DNA of 64,000 nucleotides from Pseudomonas phenolilytica (GCF_021432765.1 NZ_CP058908.1:1814001-1878000), one strand, 5' to 3'. Counted from the first letter of the stretch, positions 35,144-43,428 are shown. Translations and numbers: made by a program. The notes: a model not told the origin generated them from the sequence alone.

Positions 35144-36097
35144 ATGCAGCAACCTGATCACCTCATCCGTCGCGGCGAACTGCCGGCAGCGAGCCAGCCG
35201 GGGCTGCGCCTGGCGCGCCCGGAGGACGACCGGCTGTTCTTCGGCCGGGTGGGCTGGGTGCAGCTGCGCGAGGGGCTGTCGCTGCACTGGTCGGATTACC
35301 AGGAGCTGCAGGATTTCGTCGCCGAGAATCCGGTGCAGCCGCGCCTGTCGTTCGTGCTGTTCCTCGACGGCCAGAGCGAGGTGAACTACGGCGACCTGGC
35401 GCTCACCTTCGGCCAGACAGATCGCCGCCAGCGTCCGCAAGGCGTGGCGCTGGCGATGACCGAGCCGGTGCTGTTCCGTCGCCAGGCCCGGCGCGGTCGG
35501 CATATCCGCAAACTGGTGGTGAGTCTGGCGCCGGAATGGTTCGACCACGCCGGCGCCGAGGCCGGCAGCGCGGTGCGGCGCTTTATGCAGAGCCATCTGA
35601 CGCCGCGTGTGTGGCAGCCATCGGCACGGCTGCTGACGCTGGCCGAACAGATGCTCAGCCCGACGGGCTACGACCCGCTGCTCGAACGGCTGTATCTGGA
35701 AAGCCGCGCGCTGGATATCGCATGCGAGGCGCTCGGCAGCCTCGGTGAGGCGGCGCCTGAGGCGGGGCTGCGTCCGCAGGAAGGATTACGCCTGCAGCGG
35801 TTGCAGGAGTTGCTCGACAGCGGCGCGGCAGATGCCTGGACGCTCGAGCGCATCGCCCGCGAGATGGGCGTCAACGCAGGCACCCTGCAGCGCCAGTTCC
35901 GCAGCGCGCGCGGCATGACGATCTTCGAGTACCAGCGCGCCCGCCGTCTGCTGCAGGCCCGGCAGGCGCTGGAGCGCGAAGGAATCAGCGTGAACGAGGC
36001 CGCCTGGCGCGCCGGCTACAACAGCCCGGCGAACTTCGCCACGGCATTCAAGCGCCAGTTCGGCATCAGCCCGCGGCAGGTGCGCGGGCGCCTGTGA
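35144..36097 (+). CDS. AraC-family regulator, PchR-like
   Basis: 317 residues. An N-terminal effector domain (GWVQLREGLSLHWSDYQELQ) is followed by a C-terminal double helix-turn-helix (ERIAREMGVNAGTLQRQF and NEAAWRAGYNSPANFATAF). Regulators of this build next to siderophore receptors (such as PchR) sense the ferri-siderophore and activate the receptor gene. It is divergent from the receptor, with a Fur-like box between. It converges on phhC, 22 bp away. Confidence 0.85.
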   Translation: MQQPDHLIRRGELPAASQPGLRLARPEDDRLFFGRVGWVQLREGLSLHWSDYQELQDFVAENPVQPRLSFVLFLDGQSEVNYGDLALTFGQTDRRQRPQGVALAMTEPVLFRRQARRGRHIRKLVVSLAPEWFDHAGAEAGSAVRRFMQSHLTPRVWQPSARLLTLAEQMLSPTGYDPLLERLYLESRALDIACEALGSLGEAAPEAGLRPQEGLRLQRLQELLDSGAADAWTLERIAREMGVNAGTLQRQFRSARGMTIFEYQRARRLLQARQALEREGISVNEAAWRAGYNSPANFATAFKRQFGISPRQVRGRL

Positions 36098-36119
36098 CGG
36101 CCGCGGCCTGACAGGCTGG

Positions 36120-37313
36120 CTAGTCGACCACGCTGGCGATGGCGCGGGCCAGCTCATCCAGTCGCCCGGCATCCAGCCCGGCGACGCTGGCGCGGCCGCT
36201 TTCGACCAGATACACCGAATGCTCGGCGCGTAGCCGGCGCACCTGGGCAGCGGTCAGGCCGGTGTAGGAGAACATCCCGCGCTGCTCGGCGATGTGCGCG
36301 AAGCGCTCGGCCAGCCCGTACGGCGTCAGCGCCTCCACCAGCCCGTGGCGCAGGCTGGCGATGCGCTGGCGCATGCCTTCCACTTCGTCCTGCCAGATCT
36401 GCCGCAGCGCGTCGTCGGCGAGAATAGTCGTCACCACCGCGGCGCCGTGCGCTGGCGGCGTGGACCACAGCCCGCGGGCCAGCGCGGCGAGCTGGCTGCG
36501 CACATCCAGCAGTTGCTCGTGACCGGCGGCGATGACGATCAGCGCGCCGGTGCGCTCGCGGTAGAGGCCGAAGTTCTTCGAGCAGGAGCTGGTGATCAGC
36601 ACTTCCGGCAGCGTTTCGGCGAACAGCCGCACCGCCCAGGCATCTTCCTCCAGCCCTTCGCCGAAGCCCTGGTAGGCGAAGTCGAAGAGCGGCAGCAGTT
36701 CGCGGCTGCGGACGATCTCCAGCACACGCAGCCAGTCGTCGTGGCTCAGGTCGAAGCCGCTCGGGTTGTGACAGCAGGCGTGCAGCAGCACGACGTCGCC
36801 TGCCGGGATGCGCTCCAGCGCGGCGAACAGGCCGTCGCGATCCAGGCGGTTGTCGGCGCCGACGTAGGGATAGAGCTGCAGCGGCACGCCGGCGGCAGCG
36901 AACAGCGTCTGGTGGATCGGCCAGGTCGGGTCGCTCAGCCATAGCGTGCGCCCCGGCAGGCAGCGGGCGATGAACTCGCCGGCCAGGCGCAGCGCGCCGG
37001 TGCCGCCGGGTGCCTGGGTGCAACCGGCTCGATCCTCGGCGAGCGCCACGGCGCGCGGGCTGAGCACCAGACGCATCAGCAGGGCGCCGAACTGCGCATC
37101 GCCGTGGCCGCCGATGTAGCTCTTGGTCTTCTCGCTGTCGACCAGCCGCTGCTCGGCCAGCTTCACCGCGCGGGGAATGGGCGTCTGTCCGTGGGCGTCC
37201 TTGTAGACGCCGACGCCGAGGTCCAGCTTGGCCGGGTTGGCGTCGGCGCGAAACGCATCCAGCAGGCCGAGGATCGGATCGCCGGGCACGCGGGGTATCT
37301 GGCCGAAATGCAT
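36120..37313 (-). CDS. phhC: aromatic amino acid aminotransferase PhhC
   Basis: 397 residues of the class I/II PLP aminotransferase family (aspartate/tyrosine type). The PLP Lys lies in SSCSKNFGLYRERTGAL near residue 245, with HACCHNPSGFD near 185 and the substrate Arg in LVESGRASVAGL near 375. It transaminates phenylalanine and tyrosine to their 2-oxo acids. ATG 37313 overlaps the phhB stop by one base (TGATG), so they are coupled in the phhABC order known from pseudomonads. It feeds hydroxyphenylpyruvate to Hpd at 24437. Confidence 0.92.
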   Translation of the reverse strand: MHFGQIPRVPGDPILGLLDAFRADANPAKLDLGVGVYKDAHGQTPIPRAVKLAEQRLVDSEKTKSYIGGHGDAQFGALLMRLVLSPRAVALAEDRAGCTQAPGGTGALRLAGEFIARCLPGRTLWLSDPTWPIHQTLFAAAGVPLQLYPYVGADNRLDRDGLFAALERIPAGDVVLLHACCHNPSGFDLSHDDWLRVLEIVRSRELLPLFDFAYQGFGEGLEEDAWAVRLFAETLPEVLITSSCSKNFGLYRERTGALIVIAAGHEQLLDVRSQLAALARGLWSTPPAHGAAVVTTILADDALRQIWQDEVEGMRQRIASLRHGLVEALTPYGLAERFAHIAEQRGMFSYTGLTAAQVRRLRAEHSVYLVESGRASVAGLDAGRLDELARAIASVVD

Positions 37314-37669
37314 CACTTGCGCCCCTCGGCAGTGGCGGCGAACTGGTCGGTGCGCGCGGCCATGATGAAGTCGTTGCGGTGCAGGCCGCGCATCTCGTGG
37401 CTCCACCAGGTCACGGTGACCTTGCCCCATTCGGTGAGCAGGGCAGGATGGTGGCCGACTTCCTCGGCAATGGCGCCGACCGCGTTGGTGAACGCCAGGG
37501 CGTGACGGAAATTGCGGAACAGGAACACGCGCTCCAGCTCCATGTGGTCGCCGCGCACCTCGATGTTCCAGTCGGGAATTTCGCGGATCAGCTCGGCCAG
37601 TTCTTCATCGGATACCTTCGGCGCATCGGCGCGGCAGGCTTCACATTGGGCTTGGGCGAGAGCGGTCAT
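37313..37669 (-). CDS. phhB: pterin-4a-carbinolamine dehydratase PhhB
   Basis: 118 residues. The family signature is [17 protein letters not shown] followed by [18 protein letters not shown] (the HHP motif) and [17 protein letters not shown]. It dehydrates the 4a-hydroxy-tetrahydropterin left by phenylalanine hydroxylase so that the cofactor can be recycled. It overlaps phhC by one base. The phhA gene is 216 bp upstream, an unusually wide gap that holds palindromic repeats. Confidence 0.92.
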   Translation of the reverse strand: MTALAQAQCEACRADAPKVSDEELAELIREIPDWNIEVRGDHMELERVFLFRNFRHALAFTNAVGAIAEEVGHHPALLTEWGKVTVTWWSHEMRGLHRNDFIMAARTDQFAATAEGRK

Positions 37670-37727
37670 GGTATCGGTCCCTTTGGTCTGTTGGGTGAAA
37701 GTCATTGGAAAGCCTAGGCGAATAGAA

Positions 37728-37874
37728 GGCCGTAGGGTGGACAACGCCGCAGGCTTGTCCACGCGTCGGGTTCGCTCCGCCACGCTGTCGAGGGCTCAGG
37801 TTGCGGTCGGTGGATGAGCCTTGCGGCGTCTTCCACCCTGCGACTTGGCCCGTAGGGTGGGCTTCAGCCCACCA
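37728..37874. repeat. REP-like repeat block between phhA and phhB
   Basis: About 147 bases of inverted-repeat DNA. One unit is GCCGTAGGGTGGACAACG at 37730 with its inverse CGTCTTCCACCCTGCG near 37828-37843; the other, 37850-37873, is CCGTAGGGTGGGCTTCAGCC continuing to CACC, identical to the element at 25521. They look like intergenic REP/BIME units that may shape mRNA decay between phhA and phhB. Confidence 0.8.
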
Positions 37875-37885
37875 CGAGCACCGAA

Positions 37886-38671
37886 TCACGCCGCCTTGGG
37901 CGGGAACTTCGGCTGGTGCAGGCCCAGGCGCATGGCCTGGTGAACCAGCGCCATGATGTCCTGCTGGGCCAGCTCGAACAGCCGGTGCAGGTCCGGCAGC
38001 ACGAAATACAGTGGCTGCAGGATGTCGATTCGATAAGGCGTACGCATCGCCTCCAACGGATCGAACGGCTGGTGCTCGGGCTCGGCAGACAGGCTGTAGA
38101 GCGTTTCCTTCGGCGAGGAAAGAATGCCGCCGCCATAGATGCGCCGACCTTCAGGCGTATCCACCAGGCCGAACTCGATGGTCATCCAGTACAGCCGCGC
38201 GAGATAGACGCGCTCCTCCTTGCTCGCTGCCAGGCCCAGCTGGCCATAGGTGTGGGTGAACTCGGCGAACCACGGGTTGGTGAGCAGCGGGCAGTGGCCA
38301 AAGATCTCGTGGAAGATGTCCGGTTCCTGCAGGTAGTCCAGCTCTTCCGGCGTGCGTATGAACGTGGCGACCGGGAAGCGCTTGCTCGCCAGCAGCTCGA
38401 AGAAGGTCTGGAACGGGATCAGCGCCGGCACCCGCGCGACCTGCCAGCCAGTGGCGGCCTGCAGCACGCGGTTGATTTCGCCGAGCTGCGGAATGCGCTC
38501 GCGGGGCAGGTCGAGTTGCTCGATGCCGGCCAGGTATTCCGGGCAGGCGCGCCCGTCGAGCAGCTTCAGCTGGCGTTCGATCAGTGTCTGCCAGACGGCG
38601 TGCTCGGCGTCCGGGTAGTGGATGTGGCCGTGCGCGTCCGGTTCGCGGGCGACATAGGGCGTGGTGTTCAT
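37886..38671 (-). CDS. phhA: phenylalanine-4-hydroxylase
   Basis: 261 residues, the length of bacterial monomeric enzymes. The iron ligands are His121 and His126 (HEIFGHCP) and Glu166 (TIEFGL). It oxidises phenylalanine to tyrosine with O2 and tetrahydropterin. An AGGAGG ribosome site precedes the ATG. Upstream lie a CA motif, a PhhR-like box and the divergent phhR gene. It is separated from phhB-phhC by the REP block, so mRNA levels of phhA and phhBC may differ. Confidence 0.95.
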   Translation of the reverse strand: MNTTPYVAREPDAHGHIHYPDAEHAVWQTLIERQLKLLDGRACPEYLAGIEQLDLPRERIPQLGEINRVLQAATGWQVARVPALIPFQTFFELLASKRFPVATFIRTPEELDYLQEPDIFHEIFGHCPLLTNPWFAEFTHTYGQLGLAASKEERVYLARLYWMTIEFGLVDTPEGRRIYGGGILSSPKETLYSLSAEPEHQPFDPLEAMRTPYRIDILQPLYFVLPDLHRLFELAQQDIMALVHQAMRLGLHQPKFPPKAA

Positions 38672-38702
38672 CGGACCTCCTGAGCGGGTGGCCGCCTGAG
38701 TC

Positions 38703-38710
38703 TTGTTGTT
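38703..38710 (-). promoter_or_regulatory. Hfq/Crc-type CA motif in the phhA leader
   Basis: The minus strand reads AACAACAA about 32 bases before the phhA ATG, slightly further out than at the other genes. Confidence 0.4.
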
Positions 38711-38792
38711 ATGGATGCCTCATCTGAACGTGCCGGCGCGGGCGTTGGGTAGTAGGCGTGCGAAGGCCGAGCGCACTTCGCTTGCGGCTGGA

Positions 38793-38810
38793 TGTAAAGA
38801 AAGTCTTACG
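38793..38810. promoter_or_regulatory. PhhR/TyrR-like box upstream of phhA
   Basis: TGTAAAGAAAGTCTTACG matches TGTAAA-N6-TTTACA in the left half and most of the right. It lies 122 bases upstream of the phhA ATG and shares its pattern with the two boxes upstream of hpd. Confidence 0.65.
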
Positions 38811-38866
38811 AATCCGCCCGGCGGCGTGGTGATCGCCTTGTATGCGGCTGCGTTCGTCAAATAATC

Positions 38867-38880
38867 TTGACGATAATCAA
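38867..38880. promoter_or_regulatory. FNR-like box between phhA and phhR
   Basis: TTGACGATAATCAA matches TTGAT-N4-ATCAA with one mismatch, about 47-60 bases upstream of the phhR ATG. It could be a chance match. Confidence 0.35.
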
Positions 38881-38907
38881 GCCTGGCTTGCGAATAACTC
38901 GCCGCAT

Positions 38908-38915
38908 AACAATAA
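38908..38915 (+). promoter_or_regulatory. Hfq/Crc-type CA motif before phhR
   Basis: AACAATAA fits AAnAAnAA and lies 11 bases before the phhR ATG, beside the AAGGG ribosome site. Confidence 0.4.
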
Positions 38916-38926
38916 AAGGGCCGCGT

Positions 38927-40483
38927 ATGCGTATCCGAATCCTTTGCCAGAACCGCGTCGGCATCCTGCGCGACATGCTCAACCTGCTCGTCGATTACGG
39001 CATCAACGTGGCGCGCGGTGAGGTTGGGGGCGAGCAGGGCAATGCCATCTACCTGCACTGCCCGAACCTGATGAACCTGCAGCTGCAGGCCCTGCGGCCG
39101 AAGATCGAGGCGCTGCCCGGCGTGTTCGAGCTGCGCAAGGTCAGCCTGATGCCCAGCGAGCGGCATTCGCTGGAACTCAACGCGCTGCTCGGCGCACTGG
39201 ACTTTCCGGTGCTCTCGGTCGACATGAGCGGCGCCATCGTCGCGGCGAATCGCTGCGCGGCGCAGCTGCTCGGCGTGCGGGTGGACGAGGTGCCGGGGCT
39301 GAGCCTGTCGCGCTACGCCGAGGATTTCGATCTGCCCGAGCTGGTGCGGGCGAACAAGGCGCGCATCAATGGCCTGCGGGTGCAGATCAAGGGACAGGTG
39401 TTCCTCGCCGACATCGCGCCGCTGCAGTCGCAGCACGACGACAGCGAGGCGCTGGCCGGCGCGGTGCTGACGCTGCACCGCGCCGATCAGGTCGGCGAGC
39501 GCATCTATAACGTGCGCAAGCAGGAGCTGCGCGGCTTCGACAGTATCTTCCAGAGCTCGAAGATGATGGCGGCGGTGGTGCGCGAGGCCCGGCGCATGGC
39601 GCCGCTGGACGCGCCGCTGCTGATCGAGGGCGAAACCGGCACCGGCAAGGAGCTGCTGGCGCGAGCCTGTCACCTGTCCAGCCCGCGCGGTCAGGCGCCA
39701 TTCATGGCGCTCAATTGCGCCGGCTTGCCGGAGTCGATGGCCGAGACCGAGCTGTTCGGCTACGGCCCTGGCGCCTTCGAGGGCGCGCGCCCGGAAGGCA
39801 AGCTGGGGCTGCTGGAACTTACCGCCGGCGGCACGCTGTTTCTCGACGGCGTCGGCGAGATGAGTGCGCGCTTGCAGGCCAAGTTGCTGCGCTTTCTGCA
39901 GGACGGCGGCTTTCGCCGGGTCGGCAGCGACGAGGAGGTCTATCTGGATGTGCGGGTGATCTGCGCAACGCAGGTCGATCTGTCCGAGCTGTGCGCCAAG
40001 GGTGAGTTTCGCCAGGACCTGTACCACCGGCTCAACGTGCTGTCGCTGCACATTCCGCCGCTGCGCGAGTGTCTCGACGGCCTGGAGCCGCTGGCGCTGC
40101 ACTTCATCGACCAAGCCAGCCGGCAGATCGGCTGTCGGTTGCCGACACTGTCGGCCGCCGCGCTGGCGCGCCTGGGCGGCTATCACTGGCCGGGCAACGT
40201 GCGCCAACTGGAGAACACGCTGTTTCAGGCGGTCTCCCTCTGCGACGACGAGCGCATCGAGCCCGAACACATCCGCCTGCCGGCCTACGGTGCAGCGCAG
40301 CCGCTGGGCGACTTCGCCCTCGACGGCGATCTGGCAAGCATCGTCGGGCGTTTCGAGAAGGCCGTGCTGGAAAGCCTCTATCAGCAGCATCCCAGCAGCC
40401 GGCTGCTGGGCAAGCGGCTGGGCGTATCGCACACCACCATTGCCAACAAGCTGCGCGAATACGGCATTGGTCGGGAGGATTGA
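38927..40483 (+). CDS. phhR: PhhR/TyrR aromatic amino acid response regulator
   Basis: 518 residues from ATG 38927. An N-terminal ACT domain (MRIRILCQNRVGILRDMLN), a PAS domain (about 80-190), an AAA+ domain with Walker A GETGTGKE near 228 and LFLDGVGEM, and a C-terminal Fis-type helix-turn-helix (LGKRLGVSHTTIANKL). The usual GAFTGA loop reads GAFEGA, so like TyrR it should act with sigma70 rather than sigma54. It activates phhABC and, by its boxes, probably hpd, in response to phenylalanine or tyrosine. Confidence 0.93.
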   Translation: MRIRILCQNRVGILRDMLNLLVDYGINVARGEVGGEQGNAIYLHCPNLMNLQLQALRPKIEALPGVFELRKVSLMPSERHSLELNALLGALDFPVLSVDMSGAIVAANRCAAQLLGVRVDEVPGLSLSRYAEDFDLPELVRANKARINGLRVQIKGQVFLADIAPLQSQHDDSEALAGAVLTLHRADQVGERIYNVRKQELRGFDSIFQSSKMMAAVVREARRMAPLDAPLLIEGETGTGKELLARACHLSSPRGQAPFMALNCAGLPESMAETELFGYGPGAFEGARPEGKLGLLELTAGGTLFLDGVGEMSARLQAKLLRFLQDGGFRRVGSDEEVYLDVRVICATQVDLSELCAKGEFRQDLYHRLNVLSLHIPPLRECLDGLEPLALHFIDQASRQIGCRLPTLSAAALARLGGYHWPGNVRQLENTLFQAVSLCDDERIEPEHIRLPAYGAAQPLGDFALDGDLASIVGRFEKAVLESLYQQHPSSRLLGKRLGVSHTTIANKLREYGIGRED

Positions 40484-40909
40484 GCCCGCGTGCGGCAAAC
40501 GGTGTGCCTGGAATTGCGGCAGCGTTAGCCATACACGCGTGCAGGATGCGTCCGAATGATCGCCTCATCGAGCGGCCGGAAAGTGACTGATTGGTCAGTT
40601 TCGTTTCGCGGTTTTTCTGTGCGCAACGGCGTGACCGGGTTCGCGAAACCGGCGCTGTCCAGGTCGCTTGCGCTTGTTTGCCGCGGCCGCTTGCCGAAGA
40701 CTCGCGGCGGCCTGCGCCGCGACGGGTAGTCGAGGCGCAGGCAGTACCGCATGCCAATAAAGACCGGTCGGCAGCCTTGGTTGCCACGAACCGGCCATTC
40801 GCCCGAATTGGATCGCGCCGCCTGGCCGCGCCATTGCACTTATCCGATCAACGACGCGACCGGCGCTCACGAGGCACCGTCGTCGCGCAGCCGTTTCTGG
40901 GAGCTTTCG
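40484..40909. other. intergenic region upstream of dctP
   Basis: 426 bases with no convincing gene. It holds a short inverted repeat, ACTGA-TTGG-TCAGT, at 40586-40599, and a sigma54-like promoter at 40823-40838. The rest shows GC-rich low-complexity sequence without evident structure. Confidence 0.55.
40823..40838 (+). promoter_or_regulatory. sigma54-like promoter upstream of dctP
   Basis: TGGCCGCGCCATTGCA has TGGC and TTGCA at the correct -24/-12 spacing, but CG in place of AC in the first element. Transcription would start near 40848, 62 bases before the ATG. This would suit DctD-type control of C4-dicarboxylate uptake. Confidence 0.45.
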
Positions 40910-41902
40910 ATGTTCAAGTCTTGTGTCACCGCGCTGGTCGCGACGCTGTCTCTGCTGGGGCTGTCGGCCGCCAGCGCCGCGGAGCCGATCGTCATCAAGT
41001 TCGCCCACGTGGTGGCGGACGATACGCCCAAGGGCAAGGGGGCACTGCTGTTCAAGCAGCTGGTCGAGCAGCGTCTGGCCGGTCAGCTGAAGGTCGAGGT
41101 CTACGCCAACTCCAGTCTCGTGGGCGATGCCGAGGAGATGCAGGCACTGCTGGACAACCGCGTGCAGCTGCTGGCGCCCTCGTTGTCGAAGTTCGAGAAA
41201 TACACGCGCAAGCTGCAGGTGTTCGACCTGCCGTTCCTGTTCGATGACGAGGCAGCGGTCAAGCGTTTCCAGAGTCGCGAAAAGAGCCGCGAGCTGCTGC
41301 GCTCGATGGCCGAGCACAACATTTATGGCCTGGCCTATTGGAACAATGGTCTCAAGCAGCTTTCCGCCACCCAGGCGTTGCGCCTGCCGGGCGACGCCGG
41401 CGGTCTGGCGTTCCGCGTGCAGCCTTCGGCGGTGCTGGAGGCGCAGTTCGCTGCCGTAGGCGCCAAATCGGTGCGCCTGCCGTTCGCCGAGGTGTTCAAG
41501 TCGCTGCAGAGCGGCGTGGTGCAGGGGGCGGAGAATCCCTGGTCGAACATCGCCAGCCAGAACATGCACAGCGTGCAACCGTACATCACCGAAACCAATC
41601 ACGGTGTGCTCGCCTACATGCTGGTCACCAACGCCGAGTTCTGGCGCAGCATTCCGTTCGCGACCCGTTCGGAACTGGAGAACATCATCGTCGAGGTGAC
41701 CGCGGTGGTGAACGAGGAAGCGGAGGCGCTGAACCGGCGCGATCGCGAGCGCATTCTCGCCAGCGGCAGCAGCAAGCTGATCAGCCTGTCGCCGGAGCAG
41801 CGCCAGGCCTGGCGCGAAAAGATGCAGCCGGTGTGGCAGGCCTACGAGGCAGACATCGGTGCCGACGTGATCCGCGCGGCGCTGACCGTTAACCGGCGCT
41901 GA
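40910..41902 (+). CDS. TRAP transporter substrate-binding protein, DctP family
   Basis: 330 residues from ATG 40910 (GGGAG upstream). The signal peptide ends LSAASAAEP. The DctP fold is clear: IKFAHVVADDTPKGKGA, the substrate-binding Arg region GLAFRVQPSAV, GVVQGAENPWSNI and ETNHGVLAYML. It binds C4-dicarboxylates or related acids in the periplasm. No dctQ or dctM membrane gene is adjacent (the next gene is DUF488 on the opposite strand), so it must work with a transporter encoded elsewhere. It resembles DctP but the orphan state leaves the substrate open. Confidence 0.85.
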   Translation: MFKSCVTALVATLSLLGLSAASAAEPIVIKFAHVVADDTPKGKGALLFKQLVEQRLAGQLKVEVYANSSLVGDAEEMQALLDNRVQLLAPSLSKFEKYTRKLQVFDLPFLFDDEAAVKRFQSREKSRELLRSMAEHNIYGLAYWNNGLKQLSATQALRLPGDAGGLAFRVQPSAVLEAQFAAVGAKSVRLPFAEVFKSLQSGVVQGAENPWSNIASQNMHSVQPYITETNHGVLAYMLVTNAEFWRSIPFATRSELENIIVEVTAVVNEEAEALNRRDRERILASGSSKLISLSPEQRQAWREKMQPVWQAYEADIGADVIRAALTVNRR

Positions 41903-41909
41903 GCGCGTT

Positions 41910-42311
41910 TCATTCCAGCGGCTTGCCGGCGTAACAGGTCGGCGAGCTGGGATCGGCGCGGCGCTCCAGTTCCTCTGTTAGCCATTCGGCAAGCACCTGC
42001 GCGTTGTTCTCTCGTTCGTCCCGCGCGGCGTAGACCAGCGTGAGCGTGCCCCGCGCGGCACGCTCCAGCAGCGGCCACCAATGCTCGGGATGCGCCGCGA
42101 GTTCCTGTCGGTAGCGCTGGCGGAACGTGGCGAAATCCAGCAATCCACCCTTGAACTCGCGGCGCAGTGCGGTGCTAGGGGCCAGCTGCGGCAGCCAGCC
42201 ATCGAGTGGCAAATCTTCCTTGCGGCAGTTACGCGGCCAGAGTCGATCGACCAAGACGCGCTGGCCATCCTCGTCGGCCGTTGGCAGATAGGCGCGTTTG
42301 CACTGGATCAT
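41910..42311 (-). CDS. DUF488 family protein
   Basis: 133 residues. The family pattern is VLVDRLWPRNCRKEDLPLDG, followed by PSTALRREFKG, FRQRYRQELAAHPEHWW and LTLVYAARDERENNAQVL. DUF488 proteins are widespread, small and soluble, with no established function. There is no signal or membrane segment. It converges on the dctP gene, ending 8 bp from it, and is transcribed alone. Confidence 0.85.
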   Translation of the reverse strand: MIQCKRAYLPTADEDGQRVLVDRLWPRNCRKEDLPLDGWLPQLAPSTALRREFKGGLLDFATFRQRYRQELAAHPEHWWPLLERAARGTLTLVYAARDERENNAQVLAEWLTEELERRADPSSPTCYAGKPLE

Positions 42312-42433
42312 CGGCGGACTCCTTCTTTTTCAGCATCGGGTGAGAAAGACCGAGCGTCTTGCTTGGTATTAAATACCTCGTCTGATTGTTATTTAAACCC
42401 TTATGTCGCAGGTCATATCTACCATCTGAAATG

Positions 42434-42459
42434 TTAACTCATTGATTTTCAATGGTTAA
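42434..42459. other. AT-rich palindrome upstream of the secreted glycine-rich gene
   Basis: CATTGATTTTCAATG (42440-42454) is a perfect inverted repeat, extended by TTAAC and GTTAA on the outside (42434-42438 and 42455-42459) with one unpaired T. It looks like a binding site for a dimeric regulator. No known consensus matched. Confidence 0.45.
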
Positions 42460-42527
42460 GAAAGCGGCACGCTTCGTGAAGTGTTCTTGGGGTGCGACAT
42501 CTCACAAACGTCAAGAGGAGCATCCCC

Positions 42528-42878
42528 ATGAAAAAGTTGATCGTAGCAGCAGCCAGCGCCGCCATCCTGATCTCGGCATCCGTTCACGCCGACGAGATTC
42601 TTGAGGTTCACCCCGATCATGCGGTCGGTGGTGGTTTCGGTGGGCTCAGTGGCTTCATGGTCGGCGCGGTAGGCGGGCCGATAGGCGCGCTGGTTGGTGG
42701 CGGGCTGGGCTGGCTGCTGGGTAGCGGTGTGCAGGACGCCGCCGGGCTGGAACAGACACTGTACGTGGTGCGCAAGGAGGACGGCAGCATCGACCGTATC
42801 CGCAGTTCCGACGGGAGCTTCCTGGCGGGCCAGCATATCCGCCGCGACGGTGCCGAGATCACCGCAATGCGCCCTTGA
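42528..42878 (+). CDS. secreted protein with glycine-rich membrane-like segment
   Basis: 116 residues from ATG 42528 (AAGAGGAG upstream). A signal peptide (LIVAAASAAILISASVHA) precedes a Gly/Val-rich hydrophobic hairpin (GGGFGGLSGFMVGAVGGP and GALVGGGLGWLLGSGV, about 35-68) of the glycine-zipper kind, then a charged C-terminal part. I recognise no named family. It is probably periplasmic or associated with the outer membrane. Its promoter region holds an AT-rich palindrome. Confidence 0.7.
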   Translation: MKKLIVAAASAAILISASVHADEILEVHPDHAVGGGFGGLSGFMVGAVGGPIGALVGGGLGWLLGSGVQDAAGLEQTLYVVRKEDGSIDRIRSSDGSFLAGQHIRRDGAEITAMRP

Positions 42879-42987
42879 GCAGTAGTGCGACGGGTCTGTC
42901 TTCAGCCAGTCGATAGGCCCGCGGCGCTTGGCCTCTCGGGTAGCGCTGAGGGATGATCGTGCGCCTGTCTTGTCCGAGGAGCCTGCG

Positions 42988-43428
42988 ATGACCTATTCCG
43001 TGCTGCATGTTGTGCACCTGCTGGCAGCGATCTTCTTCATCGGCACGCTGTTCGTCGAAGTGGCGATTCTTGCCAGGATTCGCCCGCAGCTCGGCGAGTC
43101 GGTCGCGCAGCAGCTGGATCGAGCGGTCGGCGCGCGCTCGCGGGTGGTGCTGCACTGGGTCGTGTTGTTCGTCTACGGCGCCGGCATCGGTCTGGCCTGG
43201 TTCCACCGCCAGGCGCTGGCCGAGCCGTTTGCCGGCAGCTTTGGGATGCTGCTGAGCCTGAAGATCCTGCTGGCCGTCGGCGTGTTTTTCACCTTCGGCC
43301 TGGTGGCGATCCTGCTGCGCAGCGGGCGGATGACGCCGGCGCGCTACCGCGCCATCCATTGGGCGATCTTCCTGCAGATGGTCGGCATCGTGGTGCTGGC
43401 CAAGGCGATGTTCTACGTGCACTGGTAG
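42988..43428 (+). CDS. four-helix integral membrane protein
   Basis: 146 residues from ATG 42988 (CGAGGAG upstream). Four hydrophobic segments are visible: about 5-25 (VLHVVHLLAAIFFIGTLFVE), 52-70, 85-108 and 125-143, with His in the first (VVHLLAA) and near the third and last helices, which might bind heme or metal as in CopD-like proteins. The family is uncertain. It is encoded between the secreted protein and the acyl-CoA dehydrogenase, 109 and 173 bp away. Confidence 0.65.
   Translation: MTYSVLHVVHLLAAIFFIGTLFVEVAILARIRPQLGESVAQQLDRAVGARSRVVLHWVVLFVYGAGIGLAWFHRQALAEPFAGSFGMLLSLKILLAVGVFFTFGLVAILLRSGRMTPARYRAIHWAIFLQMVGIVVLAKAMFYVHW

Noticed and set aside
37728..37874. Repeated units considered as a CRISPR array
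   Set aside because: Only two dissimilar units, themselves palindromic, with no regular spacers and no cas genes; they are REP-like elements.
42440..42454. CATTGATTTTCAATG considered as an FNR box
   Set aside because: The half sites do not fit TTGAT-N4-ATCAA spacing; kept only as an unassigned palindrome.
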